NCBI GenBank assembly: GCA_019614645.1
Contig: JABWDB010000004.1
Span: forward strand, 10,230,001 to 10,294,000
From: Stratiolaelaps scimitus
Lineage: Eukaryota; Arthropoda; Arachnida; Mesostigmata; Laelapidae
DNA: 64,000 nucleotides
Direction of reading: 5' to 3'
The notes under the pieces are model-generated. The model ran no database searches and was not told the origin of the DNA. It saw only the letters and a program-made list of their open reading frames with translations. Below, one piece after another: positions 43,060-53,079 of the stretch; position 1 is the stretch's first letter; each line of letters begins with the position of its first letter. The translations under genes were made by a program, and so were the position numbers.

Positions 43060-44687
43060 GCTGGCGGGCAAAGAAGATCCTACACTAGATCGAAGAAGAC
43101 CCTACGCGCTTGTGTTAGTATCGGACCGGGATGAAGGGCGTCGTCTATGCGCCGGCGTGTTGAGTGCTCTAGCAATCAAACGCAGATTACAGAATGACTA
43201 TTTTTTTGCCCGCATATGTTTACATGTTGTGTTTGCTTGTTAGTTACGTTTGAGCGGTGGTGTTATTGATGCGTCTATGTCAAGCCATACTTTAGCTATG
43301 ACAGAGTGATGCTTTTTGGGCAGATTTTTTGCTGTCAATTACGACACGTCAAGAACATAACTTTTCGCTTGGACTGAAATGTGATATGTGTGACTTCTTT
43401 TTTCTCGTTGACTTCTGGCCGTTAGACCTTCTCCCACCGAACTTCTCTCGGCACTTATCCATAATCCCATACGTGCGACATCTGACGCAATACGAAGGAC
43501 CATGACCTGTGTAAACAACTCTATTCTTGGTGATGACGCACGCTTCGTTCTGTGGCTCTGTCTATCTGTCTGCATAGGCTTCTCGATTGCGAGCAGCTTC
43601 GCTAAGGACAGTATGCCGGCGCAGCATTGCCGGCCATATATGTTTCACCGGGCGTTGCGAAACGTACCGCCAGACCGAAGGTGGTTGTTTCAATTCAAAA
43701 CGATAATAAGTACAGAGACATGTTAATCATTCGCGCACAGTGGCGTATAGCCAGGGCAGTTTGCGAGCACGTCGCTGCAAGCGCACGCACACGCAAATAC
43801 TCACGATGGGCGGCCTGGTGACAGAGAAAATAAGAGGGGCAGCACGTAATGAGATGGAGTTCGAAAGAGGGTCACAAGAGAGAATTTTCGGTTGGGCATC
43901 GAATCATCGGTTCCCGAGAGGAAGACACAAAGAAAAAAAATGAGATTGAGTGAGATTGAAGGACAGCTCCAGTTCGCGCCCGATCGGTCCTGCTCTTGTC
44001 CCCCGACGGCCGATAGTGTTGGCGTTCGCTGAAACGAGTTCGGGCGAGGAACGGCTTAGAGGTGAGATAATCCTTTCCCGCTTTTTTCTCTAATTAAACT
44101 TAAGAATGTTGGTAGCGTTTTTGTCCTCAAGCCGGTGCTGCTTCCGTCCAGCTCCTACTGACAGTGTTCCGCCAATGATCGATGGTGGCCTGACGAATAT
44201 CCTGTCTCTCGTGTCAACTTTTGCTTGGGCTAGACTGTCCCGTGTATCCATAGTACCGAGATGATCAGCTCACATGACATCACATTGTTCTCTGATTCGC
44301 TCGTTCATGCCTCAGAACTCTATTGACTAATCTTTGGCCCGTCAGGTTAGATACGACTGACCTTCGAAACAGAGCAATTTGAGAAGAAATATCTGTCTAC
44401 GCAACAGTGTGGCATGAGATCACAAATGGGCGGTCGACAGTTAATTTGCAAACAATGAGTACTGTGGTGGTGTTGATCAAGTAGCTTGAAAACGAACTTC
44501 GTTCTCGTCTTGAAGTGTGTGGTCACTTGTCCCTGCTAGTGTGGGACTACGCTGAAGTGACTCAGTACGAGAGGTCGATAGTAACAGTCATCAGCAGAAG
44601 AGATAACTTAAATAGGTGGTTGCTGCGGCGTTACGGCTTTTTATCAGAATCGGTGACATGCAGTTGTCTAATGAAAAATCTCGTGTT

Positions 44688-44713
44688 TATATATATATAT
44701 ATGTGTGTGTGTG
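44688..44713. repeat. (TA)n(TG)n microsatellite
   Basis: About seven TA units followed by five to six TG units. Confidence 0.93.
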
Positions 44714-45177
44714 CTAAATTTAGTCAAATGCGTGCAGCAGCTTTGTGATATATCGTATCATGAAATGAAGTCGTATTGGTTTGTATGAACATAACATCTA
44801 TCCACTAGGCCTTCTATTGGCATGTTGTCGCTGTCAATATGCACAACGAGCGGTACAGAGGGTCGTCGAAGTAGCGACCCAATCTTAGAATCATTCCGAT
44901 TACTTGAACTCACCCCGCCTTTCGACGCTATTTGGCCCAACAATATCCCACTCTAATACATCTCTGCCAGTCGGTGTAAGTTAAAAATTGCTTTGACGCC
45001 GATAACACCGCGAGCGCCGTCGTTGACCAACAATTTCAAGCGCTAATGAACTGTGCTTGTCGAGATACTAATTCATCAATTCATTCACAAGACCCGAAAA
45101 GGAATTGGAGCTCACTCGTCTGACGGCAATGTCAGCCCACTTGAACTATTCAACGGGAATGGGATCAATTTCGCGGG

Positions 45178-45201
45178 CGATTTGCGACTTGACGCAAATC
45201 G
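45178..45201. repeat. Perfect 9-bp inverted repeat, 6-nt spacer
   Basis: CGATTTGCG and CGCAAATCG flank ACTTGA. This is a compact hairpin within otherwise unremarkable sequence. Confidence 0.85.
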
Positions 45202-46549
45202 TCGCAAACCATCGGTTGCAGCGTCTTTTCCATCTGACGGCTGTTTCGTGTCCCTATACTTCTAGACACGAGTCCGGGACTCGACGGCACCAGGGCAGAG
45301 CAACATCTTCGGAAACGCCTCCAAGTGGATAGGCGTACGAGGGGTCCCGTATACTTACACGAGTAGATTGCGGCAAGACGGTAGTAGTATTGCCCCGAGT
45401 CCAATGGGGGTCTGGGAGTACGAGGGCAGGAGAGGCCCGTACATAATGTACACGCCTGCTCCTGGCTCGCCTAACGGATCAGACCTGGCTAAGCCGAAAA
45501 GCTCCGAATGGGGCGCCGCACGGAGAGACCCAAAGACAGCCCAGGCACCCCACCTGTTTCCTTTAACATCAGCCCTTGAAACGGGCTCTGTCATCGGCCC
45601 GTACAGGCGAACATTTCTACCTTGTTCGAGGTGCTACTGTCCTGTTACTACATATTATTTGCCGTTGTTATCGAGGGTTAATAGATTCGTGGATACTAAA
45701 ACGATAAGTGGCAAACCCTCAACGTAGTAAATTTGCACGGCTTCCCACAGCTAAGCTCTGCACAGCTGAATAGCTATATATATAAGAACGGGAAAGTTGA
45801 AGGGTTTATTGATTCTGGTAAGGATGGGACCCCTATGACGATGAGTCCCTCGAGTGCGATACTGTACAGTAGATGTAATCTCCATTGAGATTAGGCAAAC
45901 AGATGGTGTCGGCAATTGATTGCCTGATGTATACATTTGTAAATAATCCTATGTGTCCACTATAGTCTTTCATACAGTCCTACACCCTGACGCTCTTTCT
46001 GCCTTCCTACGAGCTACCTATCGTCAATTATAACAAACCATGGTCCTAACATTTTTATATGTGGAGTTTGGTTCTACTGACGAGTTCGTGTTGAGAACTA
46101 ACTGGAGCACGTAAGGAAATGTCCAAAGTCGTCGCCCAAAGTTGCCAAAGCGACCATGGACGCCCGTTCCACCCAGTCACCGGTCGGTGTGGACGTCAAT
46201 ACATATAGAACCTATTGTAACAAGTCTTGGGCGCTGTGAATCAATAAATTTTTACTATCAGTCCACAAGATGTATCGTTATTTCATGGATGTCATTTAGT
46301 AGATACTTATATTAAAATGACCGCTATTCGTCCCTTTCGTACTCATAGTTGTATAAATACCTTCATGCATATAGATCATATTGGACAGACCATCGCCTGT
46401 ACCGCTTCGATGATCAGTGGCACTCCTAGCTGTCAGCTTGTGTATATTGCTGCTTCAATCGAAGGTTCAGTGTTAGATTTTAGAACGTGTTCTCCCAACA
46501 ACATACCTACATAGCAAGCATTGTTGATGTCTGAGAGGCCTATTACCCT

Positions 46550-46912
46550 ATGAAGCCTTATTTCCTTTTCCCATACTCTCTCTTTCTTTCTCGTTCTTCG
46601 TCTCTTTTTCTCCTACTTGTAAACAATTCCGGGTCATCGGTGCATACACTACATAGCCACATGCCCTGGGCAAACGGAAGGCAGGAATGCAAGCCTGCGT
46701 GCCAGCCAGCCTGCGCGCGCTTGGGCTTGCCTAGCCTAGGCTACTCCAAGGCCAAGACGGCGAAACGAAGTAAAGAAAGAGGTGAAGTTGCCTCTGTCAC
46801 AGGGATGTACGGGGGTGAGTGCGTTTGGGGTGGCCTCGCTAGTTCGCTCTCTTCGAACTCCCGCCTCGCCTTGGCCTGCCTCCTTTTACAAGACGAAAGT
46901 CGGTGGCAGTAG
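46550..46912 (+). CDS. Candidate secreted Cys-containing protein, 120 aa
   Basis: ATG at 46550 opens 120 codons. The start MKPYFLFPYSLFLSRSSSLF is hydrophobic and signal-like, though encoded by a CT-rich tract. It is followed by a Cys cluster ECKPACQPACARLG and a basic segment (SKAKTAKRSKERGE). Around the cluster about 80% of third positions are G or C, falling after ACGAA|GTAAAG near 46770, a possible donor. So a coding segment of about 46660-46770 is the best-supported part. C-x3-C-x3-C spacing occurs in several small disulfide folds; none is assigned. Confidence 0.25.
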   Translation: MKPYFLFPYSLFLSRSSSLFLLLVNNSGSSVHTLHSHMPWANGRQECKPACQPACARLGLPSLGYSKAKTAKRSKERGEVASVTGMYGGECVWGGLASSLSSNSRLALACLLLQDESRWQ

Positions 46913-46919
46913 GCCGTTG

Positions 46920-47860
46920 GTAGTCAGTCGCAGACGGGGCGTAGGGCTACTGCAGTTGCCGGCTACTAACGCCACCACCCAGCCGCCACCGCCGCCACCA
47001 CCGCCATCTGCCGTTCGTTCGGTCCCATACGCCTGATAGCGGAACTAGTGATGTATCCCAGACGGAAGTCGGTGCAAAGAAGTGGCGCAGCCAGCCACCC
47101 GGCAGAAAGGGTGATGCGAACCGAACGACTTCGATAGCGGGCGGGGGGGGATCGGGGCAGGAGCTAGGCCCGGGGCGGCTGGATGCTTGAGTAGTTGCCT
47201 ACCCGGCCACTTGGCAGCCCGGATGCGACGCGTTGCCAGAGGGAGCAAGGCAACGCAAGAGATTAACTTGCCTCGGGATAAGATAACCTTAGGACGAAGA
47301 GCCTGAGAGAAATAACACGGGGTTGGGGCGTTCTCTTGCCGAAGGACCCGTGCGTGGGCGCGTGGCCGGTGCCATCATTCAATTGAGCGGAGAACGAAGG
47401 CTACTGTTTTCCCTTGGAGTAGAAATCGGTCCGCACCGGTGTCATTGTATTGTATAATACTTCCCAAAATAGTTCACGTGTACGTTGTGCCCCCAGGAGC
47501 CAAGATCCACGAGTTTGAACAACAATTAATGAACAACAAGTTTAGGAACCTGACAAAACTCACTGTGCGTGAATATCACACGTAATGTTTAGGATTTTGC
47601 TTCTATGCGGTAGTGGAAACACTATGAATTACGAACAACTTTTAGCTTAAACCATTAGCTTTTAAAATCACTGACAACAGCTGAACCGATTCTAACACGT
47701 TTCGTTATTATTGTTGCAGGTAAGAAGAGCATGGAGACAAGGAACCAGTGACATTCTTCATGGAAACGCCGTACCAACACGCGTTCTCTGGACGTTCTAT
47801 TTGAGACTGACTGGCACACTAACTATCAACGGGATCTAACTAGCAACCGGCTAACAGCAT
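46920..47860. other. GC-rich then AT-richer stretch, no gene called
   Basis: The GC-rich part (to about 47400) holds a short CCA/CCG tract and open frames without good boundaries. The later part is AT-richer and holds a splice-type junction near 47719. Confidence 0.45.
47704..47726 (+). other. Adjacent 3' and 5' splice-site motif
   Basis: CGTTATTATTGTTGCAG is followed directly by GTAAGAAG (AG at 47718-47719, GT at 47720-47721). This is the recursive-splicing arrangement. The pyrimidine tract is moderate. It could also be an ordinary donor after a short exon of about 18 open codons. Confidence 0.25.
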
Positions 47861-48187
47861 AAGTGACATGCGTGGTCGCTACTCTACGCCACCCGACACT
47901 GTGCCGGCGCAAATTACAAGACTCGGCGCCACTGTAGTACTGGGTACGGCTCTCGCAATCCCTCCCTCCCCCCTGCCGAGTCTTCCGTCTCCTCTGTTAA
48001 TGGCCTTGCGTTCCCTCATGACTTGGCATGTGTTCATTTCTCGGGGGTCGACTACGAAAAGTCGAGTAGACACTGCAGAGCAGACGCGGTAACAACAACG
48101 TCACCGACCTCGCAGATGCCGCCCGAAAAGCAGAATGGTGGCGAGGCACACGGTGCTCTGCTTGCCTGACCCACCCTTGGGTCTCTT

Positions 48188-48209
48188 CCGCCGCCGCCGC
48201 CGCCGCCGC
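48188..48209. repeat. (CCG)n microsatellite
   Basis: Seven CCG units, read as poly-Arg in one plus-strand frame. Confidence 0.93.
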
Positions 48210-48278
48210 TGTGTCATCTTTGCGAGAAGAAAATACGAGAGAAACAGAGAGAACATAGGAGAGGCGGGAGGGGGAGCT

Positions 48279-48710
48279 TTAGGCAGCGAATGTCAGGCAG
48301 CAGCGAACTGGGTAGTTGTCGGGGTCGTCTGCTCTACGTTTCACAGTCCCTGCGGCATAGGTCGTCGTTGGCTGACGCGACAGCCGCTGCCGCCGCCACG
48401 GGTGGGTTCTACATACACACATCGTCGCGCTGCGTCCACTGCCGCCACGTCCTGCTATCTGTCGCGTATGCTTGAGCTTTCGCGTCCGAGAGGAGGAACC
48501 GGAGCGGAATGCAAATAACATAAACAGGACGACCGAGATGACGACGACAACGACGACGGCAGCGGCCGCCGCCGCCGCGGACGGGAATAGATGCGAAACA
48601 CATTCCTTCAGTGGGGCTGGGCGACTTGTGCCCGGCGGGCCAACACGGGTTTCAACAGGGATTCCCTCAGCGATCACCAGAGTAATGCCACTAGATGGTG
48701 CTGGTGGTGC
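48279..48710 (-). CDS. Weak candidate single-pass membrane protein segment
   Basis: A frame open from about 48715 to 48279, without a good ATG. It reads a polar part (IAEGIPVETRVGPPGTSRPA, then KECVSH), a long Ala/Val/Leu stretch ending LFMLFAF, then a basic side (RSGSSSRTRKLKHTRQIAGR). This is the layout of a single-pass membrane protein with a positive inner side. However, the hydrophobic run comes from GCC and GTC triplet repeats, so it may be an artefact. Confidence 0.18.
   Translation of the reverse strand, partial: APPAPSSGITLVIAEGIPVETRVGPPGTSRPAPLKECVSHLFPSAAAAAAAVVVVVVISVVLFMLFAFRSGSSSRTRKLKHTRQIAGRGGSGRSATMCVCRTHPWRRQRLSRQPTTTYAAGTVKRRADDPDNYPVRCCLTFAA
48541..48580. repeat. (ACG)n(GCC)n triplet tract
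   Basis: Compound triplet repeat that encodes the Ala/Val hydrophobic run of the overlapping minus-strand frame. Confidence 0.9.
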
Positions 48711-48999
48711 CTATCTACACCATAGGATATGGCAAACGTTCGCATGTGCAACGTACGCATGTTGGAGAGCATGCATGAGCAAGGCAGCCAGCGGCAGCTA
48801 GTCGTCGTGGACCAGATGGACGCCTCAGGTCTCGAAGCCGCTTGTCTAGGAACAGCGGATGTAGGGAAGAGAAAGAATTGGATAAAAGCAGATGAAGGAA
48901 AGAGAGGGAGTGTGTGTTAGAGAGAGAGAGAAAGAGAGAAGGGCAATACGATCGTGGATGAACACGAGATGAGCTGGTGCTGGAGAGCTGCTAGGCTCT

Positions 49000-51790
49000 G
49001 GTGGATGCCGCAAGAGACGAGGAGAACATCATAAAGGAGAAACAGAATGCAGAAGGAAGAAGCAAGCAAAACAGACGCACGAAGCGTCAGCAAAGACAGG
49101 TCCTAACTGGAAGAGTAAAAGCGGGGGGTGCAACATGGTATGACGCTAGGCTTGACAGCAGAGATATATGTCGGTATATATTCAACAACGCCGGCAGGTA
49201 GGCATGAACAGGCGGAATCATGCGGGCGGAAACGCTATTGCTGATTAGGGAGCGGCAGGGGACGAACCCTAGAAAAACTGCAAAGCATAAAAACCTACTT
49301 TGAGTAGATTTGAGAAGCCAGAACTGAAGGGGTGGGTGGGGAACACTGTATGCGGAAAAGGCAGAGAAAGAGGGCAGCGGCATTCGAAATGATGAGTAAA
49401 TATTAGGTAGCCTTCTTTCAAGAACAAAATTACGTCTCGGACGGTGCGGTAAAAACTGAAATGGGCTGCTGGGAAAGGTTTAAGAAGAACCAAATTTCGT
49501 TAGGAAAAACGAGGAGATGGGCGTTATAGGGGCGGGGTACTGGGGGTGATGCCAAAAAGGTGACCTCTGTGAGCATGGTGTAGTATCGCATTATACTAAC
49601 AAGCGGACCATACATTTGATTAGTTTACAGGTCCAATTGTGATTCGATACGAGCCAGAGAATGGAGGGACGATCACATCACTTTGCTCACCTCAATGGCG
49701 AATCTAAATTATCGCATTTGTTGGTTCCGGTAGCCGCTCATTAAAAGAGATACGAATAATTAATTTCATAGTTTCCGTTTCCCACAACGTCTGATGCCAA
49801 TGGGAAGCATTCTGTTGCAAGGGGGCCAAGAAGGCCTTACCGGGCTACCAATCGATGACGCCCTAGATAATAGAATACATTGCACTATCGCACGAGGCGG
49901 GCTGGGGGACTGTGGCATCGTCGAAGTCTTCCGCTAATACTCTGTGTGCATACTATATGCCGACGGAGGCAACTCGAGCGACAGGCCGAGCGGCAAAGAA
50001 TCTCGTTATGTGTCATGCAGGTGGAATAGCGAGCCCACCGATATGCCTGCACCTCCCTTCCGTCCGATGCGTATACATTCGCTGTGTTGTGGGGGGTTAG
50101 GTGCGTGTCGGGCCGTTGAGAAGGCGTCGCTCAGCCTTTCTCTCTCTCTCTGATGCCTGTGGTTTGGGAGAATGCGGCCGTTACAAGGGGACCAGCTGGC
50201 GCCGCCGGGTTCTCGCCAGTGCTGCCAGCCTTTCTGACCATGAATACGGGGACACCGATGGCTTGCCCTCGCTGCTCGCTGGCAAACCCCGTCTTCCCCC
50301 TGTACTTGCCGTCTTGTCGAGGTACCGCAATCCGATGTAACGCACACATACGGGCACACAGGACAGGACGATGTTCGGTACCATGTGTACTGGTTATGTA
50401 GGGCGAAGACTACGGCCACCACGTCTACCTCGAGACCCCGAATGGCGGCTGTTGTTTCCATCGGGAGATGTTGACCTCTTTCGGTTGTTTCAGCCTCGGT
50501 AGCCCGGCACGTCATAGAGCACATGTTAAGGGGAAGGGGATGAAGGAGCTGGCAGCTGAGAGCTGACACAGAGATTGCACGCGACACGAGAAGCCCGCAC
50601 GGGCTGCAGCACATCTAAGTCATGTGCCTGCATGATATCCAGAGTCCCTTTTTGTTTGATCTTTGGTAGGTGTCATATGAGACACTCGAATCAATGCTGG
50701 CTAAACGGTGATATCGCCTATTGGCTAGACAGCAATCTCTATTTATCCTTGGCAAACGTAACATTGCTACGACTTTTAAATCAGGTATTGACTTCAACGC
50801 CACGAAGAGCAAACTGTATTAAGCTAATTGTAATAAGCTGTTACCATTGCTATCAATAACTACCAAATTGTCGAAAATTGACGTCTATGTAATTGCACGG
50901 TTCTAAAATCGACTCAGATGTTTCTTGAGTTCGTTCCTTATTCCTTAATCGCATGTTGAGTTGATACAGCCCAGAAACTTGTCTGAAGTTCAGTAATCCG
51001 ATTTTTTCACTCCTCTGTATTGGGTGACTTCTTCTGGAGTGGTATGCCAGAGGGAGACCAGAGTTAACCTCTCAGCACGTGGCTTGGAAATGTGGTCCGA
51101 CGGCCCCTCATGGCGGATGACGGATTCAGGAGAGAGATTAAGAGAGATAGGTAGATAGATGGATAGCAAGACGGGAATAACCACTGAATAATTTACTTGC
51201 TTCGAGCACAAGTTTTTCCTGGAGCCAAGCTCGTCTTGGTTGTGGTCCACGCTGTGAGACGCATGTCCTTTACAACGGACACATCGGTACAGTATTCGAT
51301 GCTGATTGACCGAGTATGTCCTACCAGGTAGTTGAGGCAGTCGTATCTTACATTCTGTGCAGGATGAATACATGGATGATGTACTTGAGAAGTCACTGAC
51401 GATGATTCCCACCCACTTCGTCCGGTTGTATTGCCAAGTTCAATGAAGTGATACACAAGTTTTCGCATGCATCGAGTCGTTCCTTATGCCGTATGAGAAT
51501 GGCTTGTAAGACATGCCCGTCGCATAGCTGAACACTCACTGCGTGTTGAAGCAATGTAACATCATGTAGAAACCTCGTAAGGAAAACTCAAGTATGCTAT
51601 AATTTAATTAGAGTCTATAATAACGAAATACACTGTATATCTATTTCGTTTTGGGTCAGTCAACGCTTTCCGCTGAAGCGTAACACGGGTACACCACTCT
51701 CGCGCTTCGAGTCTCACCCAAGCACTTGCTATCACTGCCTCTTTGAGTAGTCCGCTAAGTGACCTATAATTTCTATTATAGGAAGATTTA
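49000..51790. other. No convincing gene
   Basis: Frames up to about 200 codons occur on the minus strand at 50006-50614 but lack splice-bounded or codon-pattern support. A CT tract is at 50139-50151 and a hairpin at 51622-51650. Confidence 0.45.
51622..51650. repeat. Perfect 9-bp inverted repeat, 11-nt spacer
   Basis: AACGAAATA and TATTTCGTT are exact complements around CACTGTATATC. The stem is AT-rich and weak. Confidence 0.8.
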
Positions 51791-51797
51791 GCTTAGC

Positions 51798-52199
51798 TTA
51801 CCATCTGGCACTTAGCAACCGACAAAGTCCAGTGCTTGTCTCGGATGAGACGCTAACGTTGTTACCAACGCAGCGACTAGCTACGTGGTAGTTCGAGGTG
51901 GAAACGAGGTGGGCGTGGAAAATAAGAAGTACAATCCTCCCCGCCTCCATGCGTTTTGTAGGGGTGGAGTGCCATACGAATGTAGATGTGGCTGCTTCAC
52001 TTCCTTCTACCAACATACCGGCAACATGATCCACAGAAACTAGCTTAGATGTAAGCAGGGAAAGTCCTCTGGTCGTTGAGATCCCTCTATGTGTATGTCC
52101 GTGAGCTGCAATAGTACCCACCGACGTACTACTAGTACGTGTGCTATACTCAATACCGGGAAGGATGTCGTGGTTCCGCGCTAGTTCTACCGCTAGCAT
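51798..52199 (-). CDS. Candidate ORF, 133 aa, ATG start
   Basis: ATG at 52199 (G at -3) opens 133 codons in DNA of middling GC. The product is balanced with no simple repeats (MLAVELARNHDILPGIEYST, later GMLVEGSEAATSTFVWHSTP) and has several Ser/Thr and His residues and two Cys. It has no signal peptide and no recognised motif. An old transposon-encoded fragment is possible but no catalytic motif is visible. Confidence 0.25.
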   Translation of the reverse strand: MLAVELARNHDILPGIEYSTRTSSTSVGTIAAHGHTHRGISTTRGLSLLTSKLVSVDHVAGMLVEGSEAATSTFVWHSTPTKRMEAGRIVLLIFHAHLVSTSNYHVASRCVGNNVSVSSETSTGLCRLLSARW

Positions 52200-52341
52200 G
52201 ACGTAGCCTACAGCCCGGATCGACTAGCTAGCGAAAGCGAGCTGCTCCGACGCCCAGCCAGCCATTTGCCGAAGCCCTTGCAAGTGTCGGTGGCGTTGGC
52301 GATGGAGTAAACAAACGGCGGTATCGCAGGCGGAGGAAGAC

Positions 52342-52564
52342 TCAGGCGAAACACACTGAGCCTGCCAGACTATACAGTGCCGCGTGGGCACTGTATAGTA
52401 GAAGCTTAAATGGCTGCTTTGCTGCTTCAGGAGAGACGAGCGTAGAAGACGGTCTCCCAAGAGGATCCTCCCCAGTCTCCCGGACATCGACGGCAGATGA
52501 GCGCCCGGATGGCCCCTGCGCTACGCCGACGCCGCCGCCCGCCGTCTCTTGCAAAACTCCTTTT
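52342..52564 (-). CDS. Candidate last exon of a minus-strand gene
   Basis: The acceptor GATCCTTCTCCTCGGCTAG ends at 52565. The 223-nt segment enters in phase 2 and ends at TGA. It encodes a Gly-rich start, then SSAVDVRETGEDPLGRPSST and VSPEAAKQPFKLL, with G or C favoured at third positions over its first two thirds. Its end (LLLYSAHAALYSLAG) is encoded by the perfect hairpin at 52369-52399, so the extreme C-terminus is odd. It overlaps by 44 bp the end of the larger frame 52521-52898, which would be an alternative transcript or a false frame. Confidence 0.28.
52369..52399. repeat. Perfect 13-bp inverted repeat, 5-nt loop
   Basis: ACTATACAGTGCC, loop GCGTG, GGCACTGTATAGT. The arms are exact complements and would make a very stable hairpin in RNA or DNA. 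The TACAGTGCC...GGCACTGTA ends resemble Tc1/mariner terminal repeats with TA target bases, so it may be the collapsed remnant of such an element. Confidence 0.95.
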
Positions 52565-52898
52565 CTAGCCGAGGAGAAGGATCGGCGGTGGCTGTAGCCG
52601 TGGAGGAGGCGGCGGTGGCGGCGAGCGCTGCCGTTCGCCGGGGCGGTGAAGGGGTTTGTGGGCTGTGGAGGGGCGTCGATGCGGTGACGAAGTAAGCGCA
52701 GCGAAAGAGGAGAAACAGGCTAAGGTTAGCAAGATCGTAGGAGGGTGGCGAATCAACCGATTCGTTAGGCGGACTCGGCAACGGAGGAGGCCGCTCCCGA
52801 GAACTGGAGGGGAGGGGAACTTTTAACTGTGTTCTCTTTGTTGCGGATGCTGCCGCTGTTGTGGCCAGACAGAGGGCCAGGCAGCACCGTTGTGCCAT
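52521..52898 (-). CDS. Candidate secreted Pro/Ser-rich protein, 125 aa
   Basis: ATG at 52898 has an excellent context (GGCATGG). It encodes MAQRCCLALCLATTAAASA, a good signal peptide with a small-residue cleavage site. Then come a basic start, a Pro/Ser-rich stretch (SSRERPPPLPSPPNESVDSP) with sequons NES and NLS, a hydrophobic LSLFLLF, an Ala/Thr-rich region and a basic tail. The frame is open a further 60 codons upstream (KEHQKSKRTSFRRAPPV), so the ATG could be internal. A CCCCTCCACAG acceptor inside suggests splicing. No family is recognised. Confidence 0.3.
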   Translation of the reverse strand: MAQRCCLALCLATTAAASATKRTQLKVPLPSSSRERPPPLPSPPNESVDSPPSYDLANLSLFLLFRCAYFVTASTPLHSPQTPSPPRRTAALAATAASSTATATADPSPRLEKEFCKRRRAAASA

Positions 52899-53079
52899 GC
52901 CTTTCAGCTTTTCCCCTTCAGTGGTTACGGGCGGAGCGCGCCTGAACGATGTCCTCTTACTTTTCTGATGCTCCTTTCTTGAGCTGTGAGTACTCCTCAG
53001 CCGCGGGTTTCTCGTCTTCGTCGTCGCCACCAGCGCCGTTGACTTCGCCTCCGAAAACGAAACCCCTAATGCTTCCAAC

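Larger units (their letters stand above)
43060..46540. other. No gene recognised
   Basis: AT-richer, short frames. It contains a TA/TG microsatellite (44688-44713), a hairpin (45178-45201) and the motif GAGATTGAGTGAGATTGA near 43942. Confidence 0.5.

Noticed and set aside
49675..49695. miR-87-like word on the minus strand (GTGAGCAAAGT)
   Set aside because: Eleven matching bases only and no foldback flank.
50990..51412. CxxC...CxxC pattern in a minus-strand frame, resembling a zinc ribbon
   Set aside because: The loop between the pairs is long, the rest of the frame shows no domain, and a 140-codon frame is expected by chance in this much sequence.
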